A stretch of 64,000 bases of DNA from Limnoglobus roseus (GTDB taxonomy: Bacteria; Planctomycetota; Planctomycetia; Gemmatales; Gemmataceae), in the NCBI RefSeq assembly GCF_008254045.1, contig NZ_CP042425.1, positions 2,790,001 through 2,854,000 of the forward strand, in the 5' to 3' direction. The notes below the pieces were generated by a model. The model saw nothing but the letters and a program-made list of their open reading frames with translations, did not search any database and was not told the DNA's origin. A program made the translations under genes and the position numbers. Positions 26,022 through 35,435 of the stretch are shown piece after piece (within the stretch, counting starts at the first letter, position 1; each line of letters opens with the position of its first letter).

Positions 26022-26568
26022 TCACCCCGGCAGCATCCCCGATTCCGGCTTGGCGAGCGGGTGCTGGTCCTTCCGGCCGTCGGCCACGACCGCCACCCAC
26101 TCGGCCAGCCGCCGCCCCAACAGCTTGCACGCTTCCTTGCACCTCGCCATCCCTCGGCTCCCGCGCGGCCACGGCCCCGTAGTGACATGTGGTCATCTTC
26201 CCGGCGTAGTCTGTTACCCCGAACACCAGGAACCCGAAGTTCATCAGCACCATCTGGAGGGACTGGCAAGCGATCTCGGACCCGCCGCCCCACCCGCCGC
26301 TGGACGAGAACGCGCACGCCACCTTGCCCCAGTAGTCGAACATGGCCTCGTCCCAGAACCGCTTCATCTTCCACGACAGTACGCCCATGTTGGTCGGACT
26401 GCCGACGGCCAAGCCGTCGCACCAGTGGACGTCTTCGGGCGATGCCACATCCACCTCCCGTAGGCGGACCTCCGTACCAGGGATCAACCCCGCCCCCTCG
26501 GCGACCAGTCTCGCCATCGTCGCCGTGTTTCCGCTGGCCGAGTGGTAGAGAACCAGAACCTTACCCAT
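26022..26568 (-). pseudogene. flavodoxin-fold NAD(P)H:quinone oxidoreductase (WrbA-like), frameshifted
   Basis: ATG 26568 starts MGKVLVLYHSASGNTATMAR, the FMN phosphate loop of flavodoxin-like proteins; VGSPTNMGVLSWKMKRFWDE and FSSSGGWGGGSEIAC match the FMN-binding loops of WrbA/NQO-type proteins. After HYGAVAAREPRD the frame is lost by a single-base indel near 26150-26190, and the expected end (CKEACKLLGRRLAEWVAVVA ... MLPG) continues in another frame to a TGA at 26022. WrbA reduces quinones by two electrons. Probably inactive unless the indel is a sequencing error. Confidence 0.75.
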
Positions 26569-26658
26569 CTGAACCTCTCGGCAGTAGTTTTGAACCTGAT
26601 TTACAAAACCAGTTAGTAGTTTACCTTTTGGACCCGTTCCTACAGCCGTGAGCACAGG

Positions 26659-26961
26659 ATGCTCAGCGTGACAAGCGCCGGAGGGAAGTACGACACGAGT
26701 GACGCATGGACCCTCCGCTACGAGGGCTACATGACCACGCCGGTGGTGGTGGACGGCTATGCATACGTTCTGGACAAGGACAAGCGGTTGCTTTGCATAA
26801 ACCTGAAGACCGGTAAGGAGGCTTGGGGCACAGACGAGCGGTTCGGCGATTACTGGAGCCTGGTCGCCAACGGGGACAAGATTCTCGCTCTCGACAACCG
26901 TGGCGTGCTGTACCTGCTTCGGGCCACCCGTCCCGCGTCCCGATGCTGCTGGTGTCGGTGA
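26659..26961 (+). pseudogene. PQQ-like beta-propeller fragment
   Basis: Contains PVVVDGYAYVLDKDKRLLCI, NLKTGKEAWGTDERFGDYW and KILALDNRGVLYLLRA, the repeat type of BamB/PQQ-dependent propellers. Only about two blades remain; no signal peptide, and the end drifts out of frame (ATRPASRCCWCR). A truncated remnant on both sides. Confidence 0.6.
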
Positions 26962-27125
26962 GCAAGCCCGCCCGCTCTTCCTACGCGGTGAGGCTGGCGA
27001 ACTTCTCCCTCATCTCGTGATCCGAGTGGAGGAAGGTTTACTTCGAAGCCCTGGAAAACAAGCTCAACCAGTCACGTTTGCCGGCCTCGTCTTGCAACGA
27101 AATGTTCCCCCAGTTCCCCACATGT

Positions 27126-27793
27126 TCACCCCGTGAGGGGCTGCACAATATTGCCCCCTAACACGGTGAGCAGCGGGTCTTCGAGGACCCGAGGAGCGGC
27201 CTTTACTCCGAGCGATTCCCGCAAGATCGTTGTGACTTGTTGCTGCAAGGCGGGCGGGAGCATGCCGAGTAGGGCTTCAAGTTGGTTATCCTTCGCCGAC
27301 AGGCCGAGGTGTTCGAACAGCTGGACGAGGGCGGGCAACTTGGGGTGCAGCTTGTACTCGACGACTTCCTCCGTCCCACCGCCCGGCAGGTCCCGCCGGC
27401 GGATGCGGACGGACTGGACGGCCTTGCGGGCCACGCGGGGAACGTCGCGGGCCGACTTCGGGGTGGGCAGCCCCGCGACGGTGAAGTCGAGGACGTCGCC
27501 GATGTCGGAGAAGGCGAGGGCCGCCAGTTCGTTGACGACCTTGTCCGCGGTCAGGTACGCCCGTCGGCGGCGTGCTGGGCGGCACGGACTTCCGCCCGCA
27601 CCTCGGGCGTCTTCAGCAACTTCGAGGCTTCCACGCACGCGGCGTTGTACGACCGCGGGCGGCCCGTCGCGGTCGTCCGGCCGAACGCTTCCAGGTAGGC
27701 CCGCACGGCGTTGTGGTCGATCACGTACTCGTCCACGAACCGCCGCAGGCGAGCCTCGCGGGCCGTGTCGGAAGCGTCGGGTTCGGTGGACAT
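27126..27793 (-). pseudogene. phage terminase small subunit (Terminase_2-like), frameshifted
   Basis: ATG 27793 opens MSTEPDASDTAREARLRRFV with a helix-turn-helix-like RSYNAACVEASKLLKTPEVR, typical of small terminase subunits that recognise phage DNA. Near 27560-27585 a one-base change moves the frame; the second part (RRAYLTADKVVNELAALAFS, DIGDVLDF, to 27126) is the usual continuation. Large terminase, portal and capsid genes are absent, so this is isolated prophage debris. Confidence 0.75.
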
Positions 27794-28272
27794 GGTGGGC
27801 GTGCCCCGCAGAAGGACGGACGCCCGATCTTAGGCTTTCTTAGGTGCCCCCGGCGATGGTGGTGGGAAGCGGGATGAGGGATGAGGGATGAGGGGTGTCA
27901 GGCCGTGTCGAAGGATCTTGCGACGGTTAGGACATAGGGGGCCGTTCTCGAGCCGGCCGCAAGCGGCGAGTTGGGTGATCGCGAGTTCGTTGTCCGTATC
28001 CACTCCCGGAGCCCGGTCAAGGTCCAACGATTGTCAGGGGGAGGGTGTGGAGGGACTACATCGACCTCAGTCCGCGAACAGCGCCCTATACGGGTCAACC
28101 GGGAAGCCCACTCCGCCCCTCCTCACCCCTCTCCCAGGAATGTGGTCGGCGATCCGTGCGGATCGCTCCGCACGGATCGCCGACCATGTCACGGGCCGGG
28201 GTTGAACCCCGGCTGGCGGGCGATATTCTGGCGGTCACTGCCCGGATCGCGGGCCTCCCAAGGGGTGACCGC
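27794..28272. other. 479 bp intergenic with a strong hairpin
   Basis: No supported gene. It holds the perfect 20-bp inverted repeat at 28143-28186 and the start region of the LRR gene. Confidence 0.5.
28143..28186. promoter_or_regulatory. perfect 20-bp inverted repeat with 4-nt loop
   Basis: Arms 28143-28162 and 28167-28186 (TGGTCGGCGATCCGTGCGGA and its exact complement) around TCGC. No T tract follows on either strand, so a classical terminator is unlikely. It ends 86 bp before the LRR start and could be an mRNA leader structure or a protein-binding palindrome. Confidence 0.7.
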
Positions 28273-29988
28273 ATGGCCACGGGAAAGACGACTTCGCAGA
28301 CCCCCAACTCACCTTTCTCGGTGCACGGCCGCGGGTCGATGTCGGCGGCCGAGTTGGGCACGGCCCTCGCTGGGCTCAATCGCGTCGCGACCATCACCGT
28401 GAACGCCTCGGGCGGGGCAGACGACGGGTCCGTGTACCTCACCGCCCGAGGGGCGTCCCTGGGGTTCGACTTCGACCGCTGGCCCGTCGCCGAGGCGGCG
28501 GCCGCCCTCGCCCGGGTCGCGCGTGCCGACACACTGGCTGTCCGAATGACCGGCCCCGGCCCGCTCTCCCTCCAACCCCTGTTCACGGTCCGGGGGCTGA
28601 AACTCATCCGCGTCGAGCACGACTCGCACGCCAAGCAGGAACTGGACTGGACCGGCCTGTCCACCCAGACCGGGTTGCGGCGGCTGGAGGTCCGGGCGGG
28701 TGTTCTGCCCGAGGGCTTCTGGCGGGAGCTCGGCACGTTGAAGCAACTCCGCGAGGTTCAATTGTGGTGGCCGGAAGGCGCCCGATCGAACCCCGGAAGC
28801 CTATCGGGCATGACGGGATTGAAGAAGCTCGCCGGGGTCTGCCTGTTCGACCCGATCCCGGCCGCGTTCCGGGCCCTCGGCCGTTGCCCGGCCCTCGAAG
28901 AGGTGCACGTCGACCAGTGCAACATCGACGACACAGCGGCGGCCGGAATCGGGTCGGTCGCCCGGCTCAAGAACGGCCACCTCTGGAACGCCGCGTTGTC
29001 GGACGCCGGGATGCGCCGCCTCTGCCGGTGGCCGCGGGTCCGGTCACTGACCCTGGGCGAGAACTCCGACAACCAGCCACCGATCACGGCGGCCGGGTTC
29101 AAGGCCTTGGGCCGCCTCACGACCCTGGAACGACTCCACCTCCAAGGGTTCGACCATGTCGCCGCGGCCGGGTGGGCGGTGTTGCGGGGCCTGCCGCGGC
29201 TGAAACATCTGAAGCTCTCGACGAGCCCGCCGTTCGACGTGCTGGACGCGGTCGGACCGCTCCGCCGGGTGGAGGAACTGCGGCTGTCCCACTGCAACGG
29301 CGTGGGCCCCGCCGGCTACCGGCAGCTGGCCGCCATGCCCCGACTGCGGTCGCTCTCCGTCCGCGCTCACCGCTCCGCCCCGTACTACGTCCCGCTGGAC
29401 GAGGTGGCAGGCCTCCGCCGGCTACGGTCGCTCGCCCTCGCTGGCCTCCATAAGGCGACCGACGCGCAGGTGGCCCGATTGATCGCGCTGCCCGACCTGG
29501 AGGCGTTAATCCTGCACGAGGCCGAGAAGGTCACCGACCAGGGGGTCGCCCGGCTCGCGGGGCTGCGAAGCCTGCGGGTGGTGGTGCTGAACGCGCTGCC
29601 GAAGCTGACCGACGGGGTCATCCCAACCCTGACCGGATTCCCGCGGCTCGACACGCTGTCCCTACGGTGCACCGGCCAGGTTACGGACGCCGGGCTTTCC
29701 GGCCTGGCGGGCGCCGGTCGGCTACGAACGTTGCACCTGGACTACGCCCGGAACCTGACCGGGGAAACGCTGCTCCGGCTCGCCCGCAAGTTGCCCCTGG
29801 AGGAACTGGCGGTCGCCTCGTCGCCGCACGTGACCGACGACCACCTGCTCGAATTGACCGGCCACCCCACCCTAAAACGGGTCCGGTTCTTCGAGTGCAA
29901 GCACGTCACCGAGGGCGGCCGACGGGCGGCGGCGGAAGCCCGGCCCGACTGGGAGCCGCCAGCGTTCAATTCCTTCGACCTGCTGTAA
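28273..29988 (+). CDS. leucine-rich-repeat protein
   Basis: 571 residues from ATG 28273, chosen because AAGGGGTGA precedes it; a longer open frame to 28045 lacks a ribosome site. The N-terminal ~150 residues (VHGRGSMSAAELGTALAGLN...) are unclassified. From about residue 190 there are many LRRs of the cysteine-containing/RNI-like kind (LRRLEVRAGVLPEGFWRELG, LEELRLSHCNGVGPAGYRQL, VTDQGVARLAGLRSLRVVVL, VTDDHLLELTGHPTLKRVRF). No signal peptide, so probably cytoplasmic protein-protein interaction. Gemmataceae carry many such genes; no partner is evident. Confidence 0.8.
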   Translation: MATGKTTSQTPNSPFSVHGRGSMSAAELGTALAGLNRVATITVNASGGADDGSVYLTARGASLGFDFDRWPVAEAAAALARVARADTLAVRMTGPGPLSLQPLFTVRGLKLIRVEHDSHAKQELDWTGLSTQTGLRRLEVRAGVLPEGFWRELGTLKQLREVQLWWPEGARSNPGSLSGMTGLKKLAGVCLFDPIPAAFRALGRCPALEEVHVDQCNIDDTAAAGIGSVARLKNGHLWNAALSDAGMRRLCRWPRVRSLTLGENSDNQPPITAAGFKALGRLTTLERLHLQGFDHVAAAGWAVLRGLPRLKHLKLSTSPPFDVLDAVGPLRRVEELRLSHCNGVGPAGYRQLAAMPRLRSLSVRAHRSAPYYVPLDEVAGLRRLRSLALAGLHKATDAQVARLIALPDLEALILHEAEKVTDQGVARLAGLRSLRVVVLNALPKLTDGVIPTLTGFPRLDTLSLRCTGQVTDAGLSGLAGAGRLRTLHLDYARNLTGETLLRLARKLPLEELAVASSPHVTDDHLLELTGHPTLKRVRFFECKHVTEGGRRAAAEARPDWEPPAFNSFDLL

Positions 29989-30147
29989 GCAGACGGGTGC
30001 GACTTGCAATGTCTTCGCCCGCTGGTGCGTCGATGGCAATTCCCCGCGAGCAAGGGGAAACATCTCCGGCAACAGTGTCGGAAAACCCTCATTTACAAGT
30101 GATTCTCGTGCAGGAGATGGTAGCGATCTCCGGCACCATCGGCCGAA

Positions 30148-30195
30148 AGGTGAGTACGTGCCCGTTGACCGGGACGCACGGGCGCGTACTCACCT
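30148..30195 (-). terminator. hairpin downstream of the SAP nuclease gene
   Basis: Arms 30148-30165 and 30178-30195 (AGGTGAGTACGTGCCCGT against its complement with one G-T mismatch), 12-nt loop. It lies 17 nt past the stop of the leftward gene. No T run follows, so it may act as an mRNA 3' stabiliser or a factor-assisted terminator. Confidence 0.55.
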
Positions 30196-30211
30196 CTGCG
30201 GGGTTTACACG

Positions 30212-32068
30212 TCACGCTAAACTCAACAGCACCTCGGCCCTATCCTTGTCGATCACCGCCGTACAGTTCAGCAGTCGTACCGGGAATGCCTTCTCCGGCT
30301 CGGCCGCGGCCCACCGATCGGCCAGGTACCTCAGCCCTTCAGCCGTAATGAGGGCGATGTCCCAGTTCGTCCGGGCCTTGTACTTGTACGCGAGGTTGAT
30401 CGACTGCGGGGTGAACGCCGGCGCGATCACGAGGAATCCGATGGGGTTCTTCCCGGCTGCCTGTTCCTTCCGCAGATACCCGTCGAACTGGCCGTCGAGG
30501 TAGTCCTGGAGGTTCACCGGCCCCTCGGCCGACTTGCAGTCGAGAAGGAGGGTCTGTCCGCCCTCGAGGGCGAGCCGGCCGTCGGCCTTGTTGTCCTTGC
30601 GGGTCATGTCGCACGGGACGCGGAGGCGAACGTCGAACAGGAACGCGGTCGCGTCCTCGAACTGGTGCTCGATGTCCAGGTCCTTGGTAATGACCTTCTT
30701 GGCCCGGAGTTCGGCGTACGCGCGGCCGGCCAACAGTTCGTAGTTGGCGTACCACACCTCGCGGGGGTCCTTCGTCTCGCGGGCTTCGAACGTGAGGTCG
30801 TCGTAAAACTCGATCAGCCGGCTGATCAGTTCGGCTTTCGCCCCGCTCGTCTTCAGCCCGAACCCGCCGCACATGGCCGAGAGTTTTTCCTTGTCCAGGG
30901 CGTTCAGGAGTTCGGACGGCTTTGCCCCACTGGCGACGACCCGCTCGATAAGCTCGGCCTTGTTCCCCGCCCGCTCGCCGCCGGCCCGGTGGTTGACGGC
31001 CCGCAACTCGGACGCAAGGATGGCGTCGTGAGACGCCAGGCGGCGGAAATTGACCGTCTGCAACTCCTGCCCGGCGTACTCGCGGCGGATCACGGCCGCG
31101 ATCTCGGCCGGGATGACGTCGATGTTCTGGTCGTCGTCGTTCTTGTAGTTCCACAACAGGCCCAGCCGCTGGAGTTCCTTACGGGCCTCGTTGATCTCGT
31201 CGGGGCTGTGGAGGACGCATTTCGCCTTGGGGAACCGCTTGAGCAGGGCCCCGATCGTCCAGTGGTCCTCCATCGAGATGCCGAAGTGGGCCCGGAGCAC
31301 GCCGAGGAGCCGGGCCTCGTCTGGGGATATGGTCCCGTCGTTCCCCCACGCGGCGTCCAGTACGACCTGGTACGTGTCGAGGCAGTGCCACCAATCGGGG
31401 TCGGCTTTCTTCAAATCGGCCAGGTCGAGGGCCTTGGCCCGCTTGACGAGCAGCTTTTCGAACTCCGCGACCTTTTCGTACAGGCGGTATTCGGGTGTCG
31501 AGTGCGTTTCCTCCTGTAGCAAGACGGCGAAGATGACGGCCTTAAGGTCGTTGGTCCCGGTGCCCGGGGTGTTGATGGCATCCAGCACCCGGTTCCGATC
31601 CGCGAGCTTCGACGCCTCGGCGAGGATAAACTTCGTAAGGTCTTCGTCCTCCTTCCCTATAGGGAGCTTCTTCGCGTCGAGGTAACTCGTCAGTAGGCGG
31701 AGCTTCGTCTGCTTGAGCATGTGGGGTGCAATGTCGGCGATCCGCTTGCACACGTCCCGGCGCCCTTGGAGTCGCAACTCCACCGCGTCCGTTCGGACGG
31801 GGCGTTTCTTCCGCCGGAGGCGAGCGACCTTCATTGTCGTTTGTTCGCCACCCGGAACGGTCAGGTCAATGGACTCGACGACCTCGACCTCTTCCCATTC
31901 GCCCTCGTCGGCCGCGTGGGCGTCCTGATCGCCTGACTCGGTGGGGGACGCGGTATCAGGCGTGCCGATGGTCGGTGCATCGATGGCCGGTTCAGAGGCC
32001 GCCGCGATGGGGGGCGGAGGATCGTTGTCGGTGATCGGAGCGGGCGCAATTTCTTCAGTGGTGGTCAC
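30212..32068 (-). CDS. SAP-domain protein with TerB-like segment and PD-(D/E)XK-like nuclease domain
   Basis: 618 residues from GTG 32068 (GAGGAA 4 nt upstream). Residues ~1-60 are acidic and Pro-rich. Around 235-275 TISPDEARLLGVLRAHFGIS resembles a TerB-type helical domain. Two SAP-like helix pairs follow (NKAELIERVVASGAKPSELL near 368; GAKAELISRLIEFYDDLTFE near 409), usually DNA-binding. The C-terminus carries DIEHQFEDATAF, DGRLALE and QTLLLDCKSAEGPVNLQDYL (about 470-520), matching the E...D...DxK spacing of restriction-like nucleases, then FLVIAPAF. I read it as a DNA-targeting nuclease, perhaps a single-gene defence protein; the domain calls are by eye. The gene is intact among broken neighbours and ends at a hairpin. 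Confidence 0.65.
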   Translation of the reverse strand: MTTTEEIAPAPITDNDPPPPIAAASEPAIDAPTIGTPDTASPTESGDQDAHAADEGEWEEVEVVESIDLTVPGGEQTTMKVARLRRKKRPVRTDAVELRLQGRRDVCKRIADIAPHMLKQTKLRLLTSYLDAKKLPIGKEDEDLTKFILAEASKLADRNRVLDAINTPGTGTNDLKAVIFAVLLQEETHSTPEYRLYEKVAEFEKLLVKRAKALDLADLKKADPDWWHCLDTYQVVLDAAWGNDGTISPDEARLLGVLRAHFGISMEDHWTIGALLKRFPKAKCVLHSPDEINEARKELQRLGLLWNYKNDDDQNIDVIPAEIAAVIRREYAGQELQTVNFRRLASHDAILASELRAVNHRAGGERAGNKAELIERVVASGAKPSELLNALDKEKLSAMCGGFGLKTSGAKAELISRLIEFYDDLTFEARETKDPREVWYANYELLAGRAYAELRAKKVITKDLDIEHQFEDATAFLFDVRLRVPCDMTRKDNKADGRLALEGGQTLLLDCKSAEGPVNLQDYLDGQFDGYLRKEQAAGKNPIGFLVIAPAFTPQSINLAYKYKARTNWDIALITAEGLRYLADRWAAAEPEKAFPVRLLNCTAVIDKDRAEVLLSLA

Positions 32069-32245
32069 AGCTTCCTCGCTGTCGGTTCGTGGTGTACAAC
32101 TTGCAGAGATTGGAACAAGTCACCACGGCCGTGGCAAGAACATTCTCAACATCATGTGATAGATTGTCGGATCGACAGCTCGGCGAAGAAATGCGCTCCC
32201 GGGCCGTTCGAATACCCCATCGTCACCACACCGGAGGGTTCCGCC

Positions 32246-32602
32246 GTGCGGCAAATCGACCAACTGATTTTCGTCGGCCTGAACGGGTACGCCGTGGCCC
32301 TGGACCGGGACACCGGGGCCATCGTCTGGTCGTGCGACGAGATGAAGTCCGGGTACGTGACCCTGCTGCTCGACGGCGACCGGCTCATCGTCTCGACGAA
32401 CGGGTACCTGTACTGCCTCGACCCGCTGACCGGCCGGGTGCTGTGGAACAACCGGATGGCCGGGTACGGCGGGGGCACGCCGACGTCCCTCGTCTCCGTC
32501 CGCGGCCAGACGTCGCAGACGTTCCTCCAGCAGGCGGCCGCCGCGATCGCCGCCCAGCAGGCGCACCACCACGCGGCCGGTCCGGGGGCGGCCGGGTCGT
32601 GA
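32246..32602 (+). CDS. small PQQ-like beta-propeller-repeat protein
   Basis: 118 residues from GTG 32246, chosen because GGAGGG lies about 8 nt upstream and the longer frame has no ribosome site. Contains FVGLNGYAVALDRDTGAIVW, LIVSTNGYLYCLDPLTGRVL, two to three PQQ-type blades, then an Ala/Gln/His-rich tail (AAAAIAAQQAHHHAAG). No signal peptide. Two to three blades cannot close a propeller, so it must oligomerise or be part of a larger assembly. Function unknown. Confidence 0.65.
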   Translation: MRQIDQLIFVGLNGYAVALDRDTGAIVWSCDEMKSGYVTLLLDGDRLIVSTNGYLYCLDPLTGRVLWNNRMAGYGGGTPTSLVSVRGQTSQTFLQQAAAAIAAQQAHHHAAGPGAAGS

Positions 32603-32698
32603 ACGGGGTATTTCGGCTAATTGACCTTGGAAAGTGCCGCTCCGGTGGACGAAAGTGCCGAAATCACACCCGCCGGGGTGCGGGCGCACCGCAGGCAA

Positions 32699-33207
32699 TC
32701 AGTCCTGAGTCGATTGTTCGGCCCCGCTCGCGTCTTCCTTCACCTCGCCGATCTGAACTTCCAGGTCCTTGAGCTTCTTCTTGATCTCGACAAGGTCGCT
32801 GCGGTCCCGGCCCCAGCGGTGCGGGAGCTTCCGTTCCAGCCACCAGACGAGGTACTTCGGGTCCAGTTTGCGGCCGGCTTCGAGGACTTCGGCGACGGCC
32901 TTCGCCTCCGCCTCGGCCTCGCGGTGGTGACGGCCCGGTAGAAGTTGCCGTAGACGCTCGCCTGGTACTTGCGGCCCGACGTCATCCACCGCTTGAACGT
33001 GCGGGGGCTGACGTTCAGGGTGGCGCAGGCGGTGGAGCGGAACTGCCCGTTCAGGATGAGTTGGACGAACGCCTCGGCGACCTTGGCGGTCAGTTTCGTG
33101 GGCCGGCCGCGGCGGTTGCCGTCGGCGTCGTCGGGGTTCGGGCCCGGGTGGCCCTCCGGCGGGTCGACGTCGTCGGGCGGTTCGGGCGGGATGGCGGTGC
33201 TGCTCAT
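32699..33207 (-). pseudogene. phage-like helix-turn-helix (small-terminase-like) protein, frameshifted
   Basis: ATG 33207 opens MSSTAIPPEPPDDVDPPEGH; GRPTKLTAKVAEAFVQLILN and STACATLNVSPRTFKRWMTS form a helix-turn-helix. Near 32918-32923 one base is missing relative to the expected frame; the continuation EAEAKAVAEVLEAGRKLDPK, YLVWWLERKLPHRWGRDRSD runs in the other frame to 32699. The domain order resembles phage small terminase or DNA-packaging proteins. Second degraded phage gene in the island. Confidence 0.6.
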
Positions 33208-33428
33208 GGGTCGGCTCGCGGGGCGGGGTCACACACAGGGTAATCGCCGACGGTAAAGCCCCTGCGGAGCGGGGACCGGATTTGAGCCGGATTGTTGCCG
33301 CGGGCATCGGCAGGCGGTGAGGCCAGTGGTCTCATGAACGCGGTCGGTTTTGCTTCATCAGTCGCGGCGAACGTCCCGGCCGGAGAGTACCACGGATGAC
33401 CGACCGCAACCCGAACCATTCTCGACCA

Positions 33429-34445
33429 CTAACCGATCGCCACTTTCGCCAGATAGATGCTCGTTTTTCCCTCGTGCGAGGAGTAATAACTGATCCACAG
33501 CAGATCGCCGTGCCAGACCAGCCCGGCGTAACTGCAATCGCCGCCCGACGGGAGGGGCAGTACTTCTCCCACCGTCCCGGTGGAGGGGTCCAGGGTGCAG
33601 ACCGAGGTCCGAACTTTGCCGTCGTAGAGCCGCACGACGGCGACGAGACGGCCGTTCGGGAGCTCCATGAGGCTCGGGCCGCCGATCCGGGTGCCGGTGT
33701 CCTTCCAGGTCCATTCCTTGTACGGCGGCTTCGATATTCCGAGCTGACCTGTTAAAGGTGCCCCGTCCCGCCGTAGCAGGCACAGGCCGGTTTCATCGCC
33801 CCGGAACACGAGTGACGATTCGTTCGGATAGCCGCCCTGGAACAAGCCCGGCACCCACGCCTCGAACGTCTTGCCGTCGCCGCTACGGTACAGCCGGGCG
33901 GTACCCCGGGTGGTGCCGTCGGCCGTGCCATAGCCGACCCCGTAGGCCGCCCCCTTCTGCCACGTCACACGCCACAGCCAGTAGTCCGGGTCGCCCACCG
34001 GTACGGCCGCGGACCACGTTCGGCCGTCGTCCGAGAACCACGCGAGCGACTGGTGGCCGTGTTTACCCCCCTTCGGGTAGGCGACCGCCCCGCACAGCAT
34101 CAGCTTGCCGGCCGGGGTCACGGTGACCTTGGCATCGCGTAGGTCCCCGCCGTCGAAGGTGACCCGCGCGGCCGACTCCCAGGCGTCCCCATCCTTCGAG
34201 GTCAGCACCCGAAGTGCGCCGTCGGACGAGACGTGCGTTTTCCCTTCGCGGAACACGCAGAACCATTCCTTCCCACGCCGGGCGAGGTCGGTGAAGGCGT
34301 TGTGCGGGGCCGAGTCCCAGATCTTGCGGACCCCGCGCAACTCGTACTTCGCCCCGTCCGCCGCAGATGCCCGCCTCGGGACCGACGACATTGCTATCCC
34401 CGCGGAAAGGCCGAGCATTTGCCGGCGGTTGATCACGTCGTTCAT
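33429..34445 (-). CDS. Tat-exported sialidase-fold (BNR-like) protein
   Basis: 338 residues from ATG 34445 (MNDVINRRQMLGLSAGIAMS), a twin-arginine signal ending AWA-like at SAADG; the upstream Met adds only five residues. Repeats such as WFSDDGRTWSAAVPVG, LYRSGDGKTFEAWVPG and VLTSKDGDAWESAARV are Asp-box-like (S-x-D-x-G-x-x-W/F), typical of six-bladed sialidase folds. Planctomycetes encode many of these, probably for glycan breakdown; the catalytic Arg triad was not traced, so enzymatic activity is uncertain. Confidence 0.78.
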   Translation of the reverse strand: MNDVINRRQMLGLSAGIAMSSVPRRASAADGAKYELRGVRKIWDSAPHNAFTDLARRGKEWFCVFREGKTHVSSDGALRVLTSKDGDAWESAARVTFDGGDLRDAKVTVTPAGKLMLCGAVAYPKGGKHGHQSLAWFSDDGRTWSAAVPVGDPDYWLWRVTWQKGAAYGVGYGTADGTTRGTARLYRSGDGKTFEAWVPGLFQGGYPNESSLVFRGDETGLCLLRRDGAPLTGQLGISKPPYKEWTWKDTGTRIGGPSLMELPNGRLVAVVRLYDGKVRTSVCTLDPSTGTVGEVLPLPSGGDCSYAGLVWHGDLLWISYYSSHEGKTSIYLAKVAIG

Positions 34446-34542
34446 TCTCGCTGCCCTCAAAAGTTGGTTGAAGAACCTGCGATCCTCTGTCAGACGCCCG
34501 CCGCGGCCAGTTCGGGGGCCACCTCCGGCGTGACGTTCATTG

Positions 34543-35035
34543 CTACCCCCAGAGCCGCCACCACGGACGCCGCGGGGGTGGCGTGACGGCCGGCTCGCGG
34601 GCCAGTGACTCGACGCCCGCGTAGAAGCCGGCCGTGCTCTCTCCCTCGCGGCCGTGTTCCAGCAACTTGAACGGCCGGCCCAGGGGGTTGCAGCAGTGGC
34701 CGTTCGGCAGTTCCACCGCGAGCGGCAACCCGGCGGATCGCAACGGCCCCGCCAGCACGGTCTGCGAGGCCGGCACCCACCGCCCGCCGAGGGTCCGGAC
34801 GATCACTTCCCCGAGGTAGCACCCGGCCCGCTCGGCCACGTCGCGGGCCGCCTCCTGCATCCGGGCGTCGAGCATCCCGAGGCCGGCCATCCCGGTGGTA
34901 GCCGCTGACCGCGTCGTCCGCCTGCGTCAGGCTGGCCGGCCGGTAGAGGAACTCGCGGTCCAGGGCGTCCGCAAACGACTCCGCGAGTCGCCGGGCGGCG
35001 TCGGGCGTCGAAGCGGGGTGGCGGACGTGTGCCAT
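34543..35035 (-). pseudogene. hypothetical protein, frameshifted, WWRLWG C-terminus
   Basis: The first part starts at ATG 35035 (MAHVRHPASTPDAARRLAES, DREFLYRPASLTQADDAVSG). The frame then shifts near 34890 to continue MAGLGMLDARMQEAARDVAE, CYLGEVIVRTLGGRWVPASQ and ends PRRPWWRLWG. No family recognised; the continuity of style suggests one gene of about 163 codons broken by one indel. The aromatic C-terminal end recurs in the protein ending at 36529. Confidence 0.5.
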
Positions 35036-35103
35036 CGGGGCTCGACCCTTTCGGTGAACTTGCTCGTCATCCACCCGACGGCCCACGACGGCCGCGTACG
35101 GGT

Positions 35104-35290
35104 CGAACTACGCCCGTGAACCCACTCGTAGTTGTCGATTATGTCCGCCGGCCGGGCGTCGAGCAACTCCGCCAGATCCCCTTTCTTCGCCTCCGGGGCG
35201 AGCCACTCGCCGAAGTCGTCGGGGTGCAAGGTGACCGGCAACTACGAGCAGATAGCCGCGAAGATCGTGCTGCAAGTGCGGTTGCGGAAG
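35104..35290 (-). pseudogene. SRAP (YedK/HMCES-like) C-terminal remnant
   Basis: Minus-strand reading gives TCSTIFAAICS, stop, LPVTLHPDDFGEWLAP, the region of SOS-response-associated peptidases that ends with the conserved HxRMPVIL motif, here damaged. HMCES/YedK proteins crosslink abasic sites in ssDNA through an N-terminal Cys2, which is absent. Clearly a relic. Confidence 0.5.
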
Positions 35291-35435
35291 TCGCCATAGG
35301 GCGCGAGTCAAGCCGCCCTCGCCGCCGGCCGGGTGAAAGTGCGGGCGGCGGCAGGCGCCGGGAGACGCGAAGTAATCGCATTCCAGATGGGTCGGCGCTA
35401 CAGGGGGCGATGTGCGCGTCTGGCCGAGCAACCGG

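Noticed and set aside
27898..28098. Another tRNA attachment remnant, because a minus-strand frame reads WIRTTNSR
   Set aside because: The nucleotides do not contain a T-arm consensus and no matching tRNA or repeat is visible.
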